From Elgaria multicarinata webbii (Eukaryota; Chordata; Lepidosauria; Squamata; Anguidae), in contig NC_086173.1 in the NCBI RefSeq assembly GCF_023053635.1, forward strand, positions 136,185,197 to 136,249,196: a DNA stretch of 64,000 nt, read 5' to 3'. This document shows positions 10,514 to 20,830 of the stretch, piece by piece (within the stretch, counting starts at the first letter, position 1; the number at the start of each line of letters is the position of its first letter). The notes under the pieces are model-generated. The model was not told the origin of the DNA and did not search any database. It worked only from the letters and a program-made list of their open reading frames with translations. The position numbers and the translations under genes are program-made.

Positions 10514-12427
10514 ATGGTCTATTTTTCTTTTCTGTTTTCACTAATCCCCTTGATCCACAGGCGTGTGGGGAAGGTTTACAATTTAAAGAGCAGGAGTCCA
10601 TACTCAAGATCTCTTTATACTTGAGGCATATCTAATCTGTATTAAGTGGTACTGAGTATACCCACTTGCTGGATCTGAGCAAGGTCTACTTATTCTGGAA
10701 TTCTTGGCAATAATCCCAACAGTCAGTAGGTGCTAGAAGCTTTACTGGAATGTCTGCACACCAAGCTGCTGTTAAACCCACAGCTGTAGTGGCTCGTTCA
10801 AATGCTGGCAATTCTAGCTTCTGCCTACCCTGTGGGAGAGGAGCAAGTAAGCAGCTAAGAGAAGCAAGAGCTGTGTTAGCTGTGCGTGATGAGTAGCTTC
10901 ACTCAGCTATTGATTTGAATCCTCATAGACAGAGACGCAGACAAGTTTCACAGTTCTCAGAGCAGATCAGCCTCACCTGTACACATGGATCTTTTGCTTG
11001 ATCGGAGTTTTGTCTTTTTGCTGCAATAGAATATTATACTTGTTCTTCAGGCTATTTTCAACAAGTAAGGAACTCCTGCCTCGAATATGGAAGCCTTTCC
11101 GATGACTGTGTGATTACTTCTTCCGTTCAGAGTGCATTGAGAGAAATCTGTCCAAGAATTTTGTCTGTTATTATAAAATGTGCTTTTCTCCTAACATTTT
11201 GTATGTATGTGATGACAGTTTTAATTTTAGCAACACTCAAAGCAATAAGCTATGAATGAGTCAACTTTCCAAAGGCATAAGTGATGTTAGTGAAAGTATT
11301 TCTCAATTTGCCCCAATCAAAACGGCAATCAGCCATTGCTAATCACTTTTATCAAGCCACGTGGCAACAGACACTGTGGCAATCAGAATCGCAAGGACAA
11401 AGAGACAAAGATATTTGAAGGACATAGAAGTGTTGGGCCTCTCAAGGGACAGTGTGTAAAATAGCTATCATTGACCTCAAGGATAAAAGTCTAAGTGATG
11501 ACAGTAGCATAGTACTTAGATGGTATTTCTTCCCTTCTGTGTTCTAATTTGGGCATTTTATTTTCATGGCCAGGATAAAAGCAAGCATCAAAACATCACT
11601 GCATAAACCAAGATGCAAACCTATGTTCCCATTATGCCAGAGATAGCTGGTGAAATGGCTGCTTATTCACTGCTAAGAGAGACTTTGTTGAGAAAATTGA
11701 GAAGAGTTTACTAGAGACACAATTCCCTTAGGAAGGAATTCCAAATAGAAGGTGCTGCCACAGAAAAAGCCTAAGATCTAGCTCTCTTGACTGCACTTGC
11801 ATGAACAACGGGGCGTCCTCCAATCTTAATGGAAGTGAGGGAACTTATGTAGAGAGACGCATTTTAAAGAAACTTTAGACCCAGGCCTTTCTTTTTAAAT
11901 GTTTGAGTGTTACAGACAGATGTATGATGTCTTTCCCATCTCCAGACCATTGATATTTTAAATCTGGTTCTCATTTGTAGTAGTCAAGACTCTGTGTTTC
12001 GGGGGTGGGGGTGGTTCTGACCAATGAGAGCTTAGGCTCAAGCAATCTTGATTGTGTAAGATTCTCTGCAATCTAGCTTGATGTAGTTAAGAACTACTGG
12101 CAGTAGTGTAATGGAACCAGGGTCCACAGGGTTAAAGCCCCAGAAGTTTTTGATTACCAGGGATGATGACATCACTTGCTGCCATCAACCCCTGAATTCA
12201 CTGTTCCCTCTGAACTTAGCTCCAGTCCTCACAGTAGCTGAGGGAAAATGGATTTTTCTAGCAACTATATATTGTTGTGGGCTATCCTTGTCATAATGTA
12301 AAGTATCTGGGGATGGTTTGATCTTGAACAAGCAATTAAGACCCATTAGCTTTTACAAAAGACCTGAACCTGATGGAGATAAAAATCTGCTAGAATCTGG
12401 TTTATTGGCTCTATTCACATGATCAAG

Positions 12428-12463
12428 CAGCCCACCATGGCTTATTTAAGCCATGGTGGGCTG
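12428..12463. repeat. Perfect 17-bp palindrome with 2-bp spacer
   Basis: CAGCCCACCATGGCTTA is followed by TT and its exact reverse complement. The CCATGG/TAAGCC motifs are those of the short palindromic MITEs in this window, so this may be the collapsed core of one. Confidence 0.8.
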
Positions 12464-13369
12464 TGGTGAAGGCGGGCAACCATTTTGAATATTCAAGCCA
12501 GAATTGAAGCTTGTTGTCTTGTTCAAACCCAGCATGGGTGGGTTGTTGACATGGTTAATAAACTACACACAATGCTAAAACATGGTTTTTTGGTTTGTTT
12601 ACCACACCAACAACCCACCCTCTCTGAGTTCAGACTACACAACAAAGTCAAAAACTACTTGGCCGGCATCATGCTCCCCCAGGATCTCTCTAATCAACCA
12701 TGTCAAAATCTTACTCCTTATAACATTCTACCTAGCAATAGCTCTAGTTCCTTTACCTTAAACATACATCTATGCATGTTGACTTTTTGGACTCAATCAT
12801 AATTCCTACTCATGACCTCAGAAGGGCATTTCCATAACACAGCCAGGCTTACAGCTAACTTTAGAAGTACCCTCTTGAAGATCCATCTCCTCATGAGGTA
12901 ATGAGCCAAGAATTAACCAGCCCATCTGTGGCAAGCTTTTTTGCTCCATTTCCAAGAACGCATTTTTACACTTGAAGTTAGCTTCAAACATACATCCCTA
13001 ATCACTCTATACTTACAGTTAGCATACATAGATTATTATGAATAGCAGCATAGGCGTGCACAGCACATTTCATTAGGTGATTCGGCCAGGGATATTTTTT
13101 TAAAGGTAAACATTGATTGAATATACAGTAATAAAGGACTTTTTTTTCATTCATCAAACAAACAAAATAAACGAAAACTGAAGTAAACTGTATTTTTTTT
13201 AATTAACAAATAATCTGCACTGCACTGTTGTAATTATTTGATTGGGACTGAAGTAGAGGAACACTAATTTTACTGTACTTATTCTCTTTAAATATGGTTA
13301 AATATCCCACAGTTACCTTGCTATTCTATTTCTACAATTCTTTTTCTCCTGTCTTTTTTCCATCCTCTC

Positions 13370-15201
13370 TTCGTTTTCAGGCTGCATCCTATGCACATTT
13401 ACAACTCTCCTGCAACTCTCTCGGCGTTCCCCTCAGTCTCAGCTGATGAACTGTCTAAAATACTGCGCTCGTCGAAGCCTTCCACTTGTTCCCGTGATCC
13501 AATTCCCTCTCGCGTCTTTATTAATCTTATCCCCGCTATCCTCCCGTCCTTGCTTCACATCATTAATTCTTCTCTGTCCTCTGGCTCATTTCCCTCTGCT
13601 TTTAAACATGCTACTGTCTCTCCCATTCTCAAAAAACCCACTCTTGATCGACTTTCTCTGTCTAACTACCGACCTGTCTCTCTGTTGCCCCTTGTCTCAA
13701 AGATTCTGGAACGTGTGGTCTACTCTCGCTGTCTTGACTTTCTCTCTAGTAACTCTGCTCTGGATCCCTTTCAATCTGGATTCCGTCCTTTGCATTCCAC
13801 TGAAACAGCCCTTACCAAGATCACCAATGATCTTCTCACTGCCAAGTCTAAGGGCCATTATTCCGTCCTTATTCTCCTTGATCTAACTGCAGCCTTTGAC
13901 ACGGTTGATCACGATCTTCTCTTAGATTCCCTCCATGACCTTGGACTCTGTGGCTCTGTCTATAACTGGTTCGCCTCCTATCTAGAGGGTCGCTCTTTCA
14001 GCGTGTCGGCTAACGGCAGCTCGTCCTCCTCCTTTCTCCTTTCAGTAGGGGTTCCGCAAGGCTCGGTGCTTGGCCCGCTGCTGTTTTCTCTATACATGCT
14101 GCCCTTGGGTAAACTTATTCAATCTCATGGCCTCCAATATCACCTGTATGCCGATGACACACAGCTATACCTCTCATCTCCGGAACTTTCTCCTGATGTC
14201 CACGATCGTATCTCAGCATGTCTTTCAGATATCTCAGCCTGGCTGCTTCATCGCCGTTTGAAACTCAATATGGCAAAAACTGAACTGCTTGTTTTTCCTC
14301 CTAAACCTTCTCCTCATCTCTCATTCTCTCTTACTGTCAACGATGTCACGCTTACTCCGGTCAAGGAAACTCGTAGCCTTGGCTTTATATTTGATTCCTC
14401 GCTCTCCTTTATTCCTCATATCGAGGCAGTAGCTAAATCTTGTCGTTTCTTCCTGTATAATATTGCCAGGATTCGACCATTTTTGTCTGTCTCTTCTGCC
14501 AAGACTCTCGTTCACGCACTGGTTATCTCTCGGTTGGACTACTGCAACCTCCTCCTCTCTGGCCTCCCCTCATCTCACATCAGTCCGCTGGTCTCTGTCC
14601 ACCACTCTGCTGCTAAGATCATCTTCCTGGCCCGCCGCTCTGACCATGTCACTCCGCTTCTGAAATCTCTTCATTGGCTCCCAATTCATTCCAGAATCCA
14701 ATATAAACTTCTCCTGTTGACCTTCAAAGCTTTTCACGGTCTAGCTCCTGCCTATCTCTCCTCTCTCATCTCACACTATTGCCCCGCTCGTGCTCTTCGC
14801 TCCTCTGATGCCATGCTTCTTGCCTGCCCAAGGGTCTCTACTTCCCTTGCTCGGCTTCGTCCATTTTCCTCTGCTGCCCCTCATGCCTGGAATGCTCTTC
14901 CAGAATACCTGAGAACTACCAACTCAATCACAGCTTTTAAAACACAGCTAAAAACTTTTCTTTTCCCTATAGCTTTTAAACTTTGAGTTTGTTCTGACTC
15001 TATACTGTTAGCTTCACCCTACCCGGTGCCTGTTTACACTTCCCTGTGCCTGTTTGCATTCTCCTTCCCTCTTTATTGTTTACTACAACTTATTAGATTG
15101 TAAGCCTATGCGGCAGGGTCTTGCTATTTACTGTGTTATCTGTACAGCACCATGTACATCGATGGTGCTATATAAATAAATAATAATAATAATAATAATA
15201 A
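13370..15201 (+). mobile_element. L2-clade LINE, 5'-truncated, with open RT frame
   Basis: The element carries an open reverse-transcriptase frame (13391-14986), a short 3' UTR and the L2-type terminus GGTGCTATATAAATAAATAA passing into a (TAA)n tail that ends at 15201. The endonuclease half is absent; the left boundary near 13370 is uncertain because the frame remains open upstream through a pyrimidine-rich stretch. A second copy of its 3' end is at 48336-48868 and matches very closely. Confidence 0.9.
13391..14986 (+). CDS. L2 LINE reverse transcriptase, open frame of 531 residues
   Basis: RT motifs in order: [20 protein letters not shown] (about 91-110), the metal-binding block [16 protein letters not shown] (162-177), [13 protein letters not shown] (220-232) and the catalytic [11 protein letters not shown] (251-261), followed by the C-terminal region with [27 protein letters not shown] and WNALPEYLR, typical of the CR1/L2 group. 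The product would copy LINE RNA onto a nicked target. The N-terminal endonuclease is missing, so this copy cannot move alone. The lack of stops over 1.6 kb argues for a recent insertion. The ATG at 13391 is only the first Met in an already open frame and need not be a true start. Confidence 0.9.
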   Translation: MHIYNSPATLSAFPSVSADELSKILRSSKPSTCSRDPIPSRVFINLIPAILPSLLHIINSSLSSGSFPSAFKHATVSPILKKPTLDRLSLSNYRPVSLLPLVSKILERVVYSRCLDFLSSNSALDPFQSGFRPLHSTETALTKITNDLLTAKSKGHYSVLILLDLTAAFDTVDHDLLLDSLHDLGLCGSVYNWFASYLEGRSFSVSANGSSSSSFLLSVGVPQGSVLGPLLFSLYMLPLGKLIQSHGLQYHLYADDTQLYLSSPELSPDVHDRISACLSDISAWLLHRRLKLNMAKTELLVFPPKPSPHLSFSLTVNDVTLTPVKETRSLGFIFDSSLSFIPHIEAVAKSCRFFLYNIARIRPFLSVSSAKTLVHALVISRLDYCNLLLSGLPSSHISPLVSVHHSAAKIIFLARRSDHVTPLLKSLHWLPIHSRIQYKLLLLTFKAFHGLAPAYLSSLISHYCPARALRSSDAMLLACPRVSTSLARLRPFSSAAPHAWNALPEYLRTTNSITAFKTQLKTFLFPIAFKL

Positions 15202-15272
15202 CCTCAGAGTAAGTTTGATTGATCTCAGTGGGGCTTACTTCTGAGTAGACATACATAGGATTGTGCTGCAGT
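15202..15272. repeat. Short 'GGGGCTTACTTCTGAGTAGAC' repeat
   Basis: CTCAGTGGGGCTTACTTCTG, GAGTAGACATACATAGGATTG: one arm of the palindromic family seen also at 7790, 31045 and 37425. It sits directly against the (TAA)n tail of the L2 element. Confidence 0.5.
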
Positions 15273-15339
15273 TCTGTTTTAAAGTGGCACAAGATACACA
15301 CATACCATGTTTACCAAAAGAACGGTTTGAAAAAAGGGG

Positions 15340-15960
15340 GTTGGACACCCTAAAATAAGCAAGGGCAGATAGGAATTGTTTTAGCAAGCATTCTGAAAAA
15401 GGTGCTGTTGAATGAACCCTCCTTAGCCAGGAGGTCCTGGGGGGCATTGCAGTTCTCCCCCCTTCCCCTTTCTTTTCTCTTGCTGGAGTCCAGACTGGGG
15501 TGGGTGGTGGGGCAGCGATGAGGAGAGAAGGCACGTAAACATACAGCTTCTCTCTCTCTCCCCCAAACATTACAGTACCTGCAGGGCTGATGACGAGAGG
15601 AGGGCAGCAGCTCCGAAGGGGGGAGGGGCCCAATCCGAAGCTCCGGGCAATCTTACTACTTACAGAAACAGTCCCCTCGTTGGCTCCACCATGTGCTGCT
15701 TCCTGGCCCCAGCGTGGCTGCTGCTCCCACCTTGTTCAGCAACTGTCACGAGAGGCCAGGCAGAGCAGCTGGGAACAGGGAGTGGCTGAGTGAGTGAGTG
15801 AGTGAAAGAGCGAGCGAGGGGGGGCAGCGGGTGCACCGGTGAAAAAAGCCTTCTGGAGGAGGAGCGGGGTGGGGAGCAGCTGTATTTATCGCTCTTTCCT
15901 ACAGCTAGCACCGGCCCTGCTACTGCAACATGGCGGCGATGGCGGATTAGGGTGTTCAAC
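15340..15960. mobile_element. Candidate GC-rich DNA transposon with terminal inverted repeats
   Basis: GTTGGACACCCTAA at the left matches the reverse complement of TTAGGGTGTTCAAC at the right in 13 of 14 positions. The interior is GC-rich with CpGs and a short GAGT/GAGC tract, unlike its flanks. No transposase or clear target-site duplication is seen, so the assignment is tentative; an unrelated CpG-rich patch remains possible. Confidence 0.4.
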
Positions 15961-16077
15961 TGAACCCTTTGAACCTGTTGTCCATAGGCCAATGAATAGC
16001 AGTCCTGTGAAATACAATGAATTCTTATCAATAATGCACGTTACATTCATACTTTGTGACATTAGTACCCCACCCAG

Positions 16078-16142
16078 TATCTTTTTATTGATTGATTTTC
16101 AATACCGCCCAATAGCTGAAGCTCTCTGGGCGGTTTATAACC
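16078..16142 (-). mobile_element. Short retroposon tail (CCGCCCAATAGC family)
   Basis: ATACCGCCCAATAGCTGAAG then CTCTCTGGGCGG, preceded by TTATTGATTGATTTT. It is a very short 5'-truncated copy of the element seen at 37562, 39703, 46612 (minus) and 24391, 61136, 62081 (plus). Confidence 0.75.
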
Positions 16143-16590
16143 ATTTCGTTTGACTGCCTCAGACCTCCAGTGTGAGGGGTTTGTAAAAACACTTAACCCC
16201 TTCCCAAGCCAGAAGCCTCTGATTGTTTTGGAATGGTCCCAGAACAGTCAGTCTTCATGTCATTCAGAAAACATGCTTTCATCCAGGCTGGTACCCACGG
16301 TGCTTGGCTGAGGTAGAATTTGGCAATAACATCCTTTGTTTAAATAGCTGCCTAAAGAGGACTGAAAGCTGTCTTTAAATAGCTGTCTGAAAAGGACTGA
16401 AAGCCAATTCACACGTGGCATTCTCGTGCTATTTATATATATATGGTGGCCTAATGGCACACCATCTGCCATTGTATGTAGAACATTTAACGTGAGCCAA
16501 AGCCTATATGCATTAAAACTTACATGAAGAAGCCGCAAGATCAGTTTGCTGAGCAACAAAAAGGTCTCTTCCCCTAAGCTGTCATATATA

Positions 16591-17074
16591 GAGCTTCAGC
16601 CCACGTACCTGTTTCCCTCGAATTATCCCCTACAGTGCTAAGTTGTCGCCATTGTTGTTGTTACCAGGCGGCAAGATCCTTTGCATACCAGGAAATGGGT
16701 TTAAGGGGGGAAATGTAAAAAAATAATTAAAAATCAACAGATGACCCAATCCAATTCAAATTTGGTATGCTTAAAGCTCTCCTTAATATCTATTACTGTG
16801 CCAATTTTGATGTCTTTATCTTTAATGCTTATGCAGATGTAAGCATTTGTTTAATATTTCTTCAAATCTTGCTCCTGCGCCCTAGCGGCCACTCAGATGA
16901 TATACTCGAAAACTAGTAGCAAAATACGGTGAGTCTTTTGCCTTTATAGCACAATTAAAGCAGGATGCATGGGAGTACTTCACAATAAAAGCAGATTATA
17001 AACTGGAAAACTTCAGAGTCCTTTGCACGCAATTCACAGTGATTGCACAGTATAACGCTGGTGTGATAAAGCTC
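16591..17074 (+). mobile_element. Unidentified 484-bp dispersed element, copy A
   Basis: The segment matches the reverse complement of 27573-28072 over its whole length (shared blocks include GTTTCCCTCGAATTATCCCC, CCTTTGCATACCAGGAAATG, AATTTGGTATGCTTAAAG and TGCCAATTTTGATGTCTTTA). The ends are weakly inverted: GAGCTTCAGCCCA at the left and the reverse complement of TGTGATAAAGCTC at the right. ATA flanks both ends (16588-16590, 17075-17077). A non-autonomous DNA transposon with a 3-bp duplication fits, but I do not recognise the family. No meaningful open frame. Confidence 0.7.
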
Positions 17075-17783
17075 ATAGTCAACTGCATGCTTATGACATA
17101 AATCAAGGGAACCCTGGGTCCCCATAAAAAAATATTTTCTAGGAGTCTAAAAAATATGGATACAAATGTATTATTTTACTATGATTGTAAGTTACAGATG
17201 TTTCTCTTCTTGGAGGTTTTCTGATTATTCATTAAACATGGATATCAGACTTCACTCAAGTCCATAGTCTGCCCTCTTACATTATAGCAAGCTTTCTTTT
17301 CTCCCATAGGAACAATGTCCTGAATGTCTTTAATCTATTGCTTCGTTAACTGGTGGTTTCCACATCAAGGTAAAGGCATGTCTGGTAAGCCTGTACTCCA
17401 TCTGGATGCAATGCCTCCAATACGCTTCAGGGATTCTGTCTGGCAATATTCTTTTTGAAGGTGAAGAAGAAACGAGGAGAATTTGAGGAACCCTATTCAT
17501 GAATCCTGAAATGCTCCTTTTATCCAGCTCAGCTGTGATTTTAAAACTCTTACCCAAAACAACTTTGAATGTGGCATTAGTCAGAGTCCTTCTGGTGTGG
17601 TCTAATCCGAAACTGCCTTTCAGATGCATCAACTCATGCCTGTGAAAACCTACGCTGCTACAGAAAAAATATATAGTTTAGCACAGAGCTGAAGAACTGG
17701 TTCGGGAAAGAATGGAAACAATAGTTGATCTTATAGGAATTCAGTGTGCGCAAAAGAAGTGTACTGGCAAGGTATTATATATT

Positions 17784-18428
17784 TGTTGTTTATTCGTTCA
17801 GTCGCTTCCGACTCTTCGTGACTTCATGGACCAGCCCATGCCAGAGCTTTCTGTTGGCCGTCGCCACCCCTAGCTCCCCCAAGGTCGAGTCCGTCACCTC
17901 CAGCATATCATCCCTCCATCTTGCCCTTGGTTGGCCCCTCTTCCTTTTGCCTTCCACTTTCCCTAGCATCAGCCTCTTCTCCAGGGTATCCTGTCTTCTC
18001 ATTATGTGGCCAAAGTACTTCAGTTTTGCCTTTAATACCATTCCCTCAAGTGAGCAGTCTGGCTTTATTTCCTGGAGTATGGACTGGTTTGATCTTCTTG
18101 CAGACCAAGGCGCTCTCAGAATTTTCCTCCAACACCACAGTTCAAAAGCATCTATCTTCCTTCGTTCAGCTTTCCTTACGGTTCAGCTCTCGCAGCCATA
18201 GGTTACTACGGGGAATACCATTGCTTTAACTATGCGGACCTTTGTTGTCAGTGTGGTGTCTCTGCTCTTAACTATTTGATCAAGATTTGTCATTGCTCTC
18301 CTCCCAAGAAGTAAACGTCTTCTGATTTCCTGGCTGCAGTCAGCGTCTGCAGTAATCTTTGCGCCCAGAAATACAAAGTCTGTCACTTTTCTCCCTCTAT
18401 TTGCCAGTTATCAATCAAGCTGGTTGCC
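17784..18428 (-). mobile_element. BovB LINE 3' fragment, second copy
   Basis: Starts at the left with GTTTATTCGTTCAGTCGC and follows the same order as 3275-3925, including the KYFGHIMRR and GCESWTIRKAE-type coding blocks on the minus strand. A short stretch is missing near 18388 relative to the first copy. It breaks off at 18428 into AT-rich sequence. Confidence 0.93.
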
Positions 18429-18996
18429 AATAATAATTGTAATATTATATAACAATATTAATATTAATAAATATAATTAGCTATATTATATTGTTGTGAT
18501 AGACTTGTAGGTTAGGCAGATATTAACATCCTTTTATTACAGACTCCTTTATTACAGGGGCTGAGTCTGAAAGAATAGTAGATTGAATTCCACAGTCTGC
18601 ACACAGATAGACCTAAAGTAGGGTGCAGTACCTCAGGCCGAGGAGTCACATTCAGCCTGCTTGGGGTCTCAGTCCAGCTCTGCGGTTCTTCAGATGGTCA
18701 CACACTTTGCCTGGCACCACCCTCTTTCCTCCAACCACTGCCCATTTGGTGGTTTCCCAGCTTTTTGTGCAGTTTTCCCCCCATTCACAAAGGTTGAAAT
18801 GCCGCTCCCAAGACTTAGTTCCTGGCAGTAACAGCTTCAAACTACAATATGCTGGTATTTGTGGTCCACCCCTTTTGCCTTCAGCCCCATCCACCATGAG
18901 AATGCAGCCCCTGAAAGTGTCTCCAAAATGGAATTCAGGCCCTGCACTGACAGAGATAGAACTCCCCTGAACAAAAGGATAATGTTCCTAATGGTT

Positions 18997-19205
18997 CTTG
19001 TTCAGACAACATGCTAAGCCATGGTTAGGCCACTAATCCTTTTGCAGCAAATCGTAAGTGAGCATGTTTAAACCATGGTTATGTAGCCACGTTGGTTAAG
19101 AATGGTTCACCTGACACACTAAGTCATAATTCACACGACACACTAAGCTATAATGCTTAGCTCAAAATGCTTTACCACCATGGCTTAGCATGTTGTCTGA
19201 ACAAG
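18997..19205. mobile_element. MITE with 28-bp perfect terminal inverted repeats
   Basis: The left arm begins CTTGTTCAGACAACATGCTA and continues AGCCATGG; the right arm is its exact reverse complement ending at 19205. The centre contains further CACACTAAG and CATGGTT motifs. It belongs to the TTCAGACAACA family also found at 20103, 23609 and 38154. Confidence 0.82.
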
Positions 19206-20102
19206 GTCAATGTCTCCTGTGGTATGTGTACTAAAATTATGGGTCAATGTGATAGCATGGATCCATGCCAAAACCCACAACTTGCAGTAGGGTTTGTGGG
19301 ATGGGTGAGAGGCCTTCCCCCCCCCCCCCGCCACACACCCAGTTCAGACAACACGGCAAACTGTGCTGCATCACAGGTACTTACACAAATCTTTGTCATG
19401 TGAGCAGGGACAGGAGAAGAGCCCACGATGGGGTTTTTCGCCCCTGTGATTGTCTGAATGTGAGATAGAATGGGGGTTTCTAGATGCTAAACTGGAGGTG
19501 TGCTTTTAAGGGCCTGCGAGAGGTAATCGACCAATACACAAGGTGTAGTCTTTGCCACAGCAAATTGGATAGAAGGGTTGATGCACAGGTGACAGTGTTG
19601 GGAAGCAGGAAACATTTCTGTCACAATTCTTACCTAATATGTCAGTTCACACATCACAATAACTAAGCCATGCTGAAAATAAGCTACAGTCCGTTGGTTA
19701 TTCACTCACTAACCCACGTTATTCCTAACAGACCATCAGGTACTTGCCATGTTTTGTTTCCCCCTTAGTCCTCTTGCCTGCTCTTAGCACGTATTCCAGG
19801 AGCCCTCACAGCTTTGCTAGGTCAGCAGTATTTTTTTAGTATTGGTACGCTTTGTGTGCTGGATGGGTTTTGTCTCTGCTGGCTCCAGAAGGAACCTAAC
19901 AGAAAGCTACCTGCAAGGACTTTTGTGAGAAATAAGAGCTAATCCAAGCACGTGTTCTTTTAAATGCCTGTTGCTGCTCCTGTCAGAGAAGCGGCTTTCA
20001 TTCACACATCTCCTTCTCCTCGGCCCCCCACATTTTAACCTCCCTGCTGGGTACTTTGGAGTGGCTGGTGCATGGTGAACAAACGATGCTGGAGCCACTC
20101 TG

Positions 20103-20185
20103 CTGGGTTCAGACAACACAACAAATGACCCTGAAACAAACATGGCTCACATTCCACCATGGCTCATCGTGTTGTGCGAACCCAG
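20103..20185. mobile_element. Short palindromic MITE, TTCAGACAACA family
   Basis: CTGGGTTCAGACAACAC faces GTGTTGTGCGAACCCAG (one mismatch in the arms), with CATGGCTCA motifs inside. Length 83 bp. Confidence 0.65.
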
Positions 20186-20196
20186 TCAAAAACCTA

Positions 20197-20830
20197 AGGC
20201 ACGGTGGGTTATTATGTATCGTTGCAGGGTGGCTTACCATGACATCCAAATCCAAAGCAGTTTTTCCAGCATAGGTTGTTTTTCCTCAAACAAGCCACCT
20301 TGAGGACCAGGATGATCAGGGGTCTGGAAACAAAGCCCTATGAAGAGAGACTGAAAGAACTGGGCAGGTTTAGCCTGGAGAAGAGAAGATTGAGGGGAGA
20401 CATGATAGCACTCATCAAATACTTAAAAGGTTGTCACACAGAGGAGGGCCAGGATCTCTTCTCGATCCTCCCAGAGTGCAGAACCACAGAATAACAGGCT
20501 CAAGTTAAAGGAAGCCAGATTCCAGCTGGACATCAGGAAAAACTTCCTGACTGTTAGAGCAGTGCGACAATGGAACCAGTTACTTAGGGAGGTTGTGGGC
20601 TCTCCCACACTAGAGGCCTTCAAGAGGCAGCTGGACAAGCATCTGTCGGGGATGCTTTAGGGTGGATTCCTGCATTGAGCAGGGGGTTGGACTCGATGGC
20701 CTTGTAGGCCCCTTCCAATTCTGCTATTCTATGATTCTATGACCTATGGCTTGTGGCAAAGGTGTTTAGAGTGGTTTGTTCTCAGTGTGGCTTGTTGTGA
20801 TGTGCCAACCCGGCAGGGCAATTTTATCAT
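20197..20830. repeat. MITE remnant split by a CR1 insertion
   Basis: The left piece (CACGGTGGGTTATTATG...AAACAAGCCACC) and the right piece (ATGGCTTGTGG...GTGGCTTGTTGTGATGTGCC) belong to the same palindromic kind as 60870-61010; the CR1 at 20297-20742 lies between them. Confidence 0.45.
20297..20742 (+). mobile_element. CR1 LINE 3' end
   Basis: Shows the CR1 terminal region from GGTCTGGAAACAAAGCCCTA through GAAGAGAAGATTGAGGGGAG to the end repeat ATTCTATGATTCTATGA. About 445 bp, well preserved. Residual coding similarity (for example [16 protein letters not shown]-like) is from the end of the CR1 ORF. Confidence 0.93.

Noticed and set aside
10036-10607. Several overlapping open frames of 80-159 residues on both strands
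   Set aside because: They lie inside the CpG-rich Harbinger-like element; low stop density follows from GC content and no transposase motif is visible.
13320-13380. Pyrimidine tract followed by TTTTCAG considered as a splice acceptor for a host exon
   Set aside because: The sequence just downstream is the L2 reverse transcriptase frame, so the acceptor-like site is most simply chance or part of the LINE junction.
17330-17632. 100-residue minus-strand open frame with diverse composition
   Set aside because: It reads like plausible protein but I recognise no family, and it sits beside an unidentified element; kept out as unsupported. A protein search would settle it.
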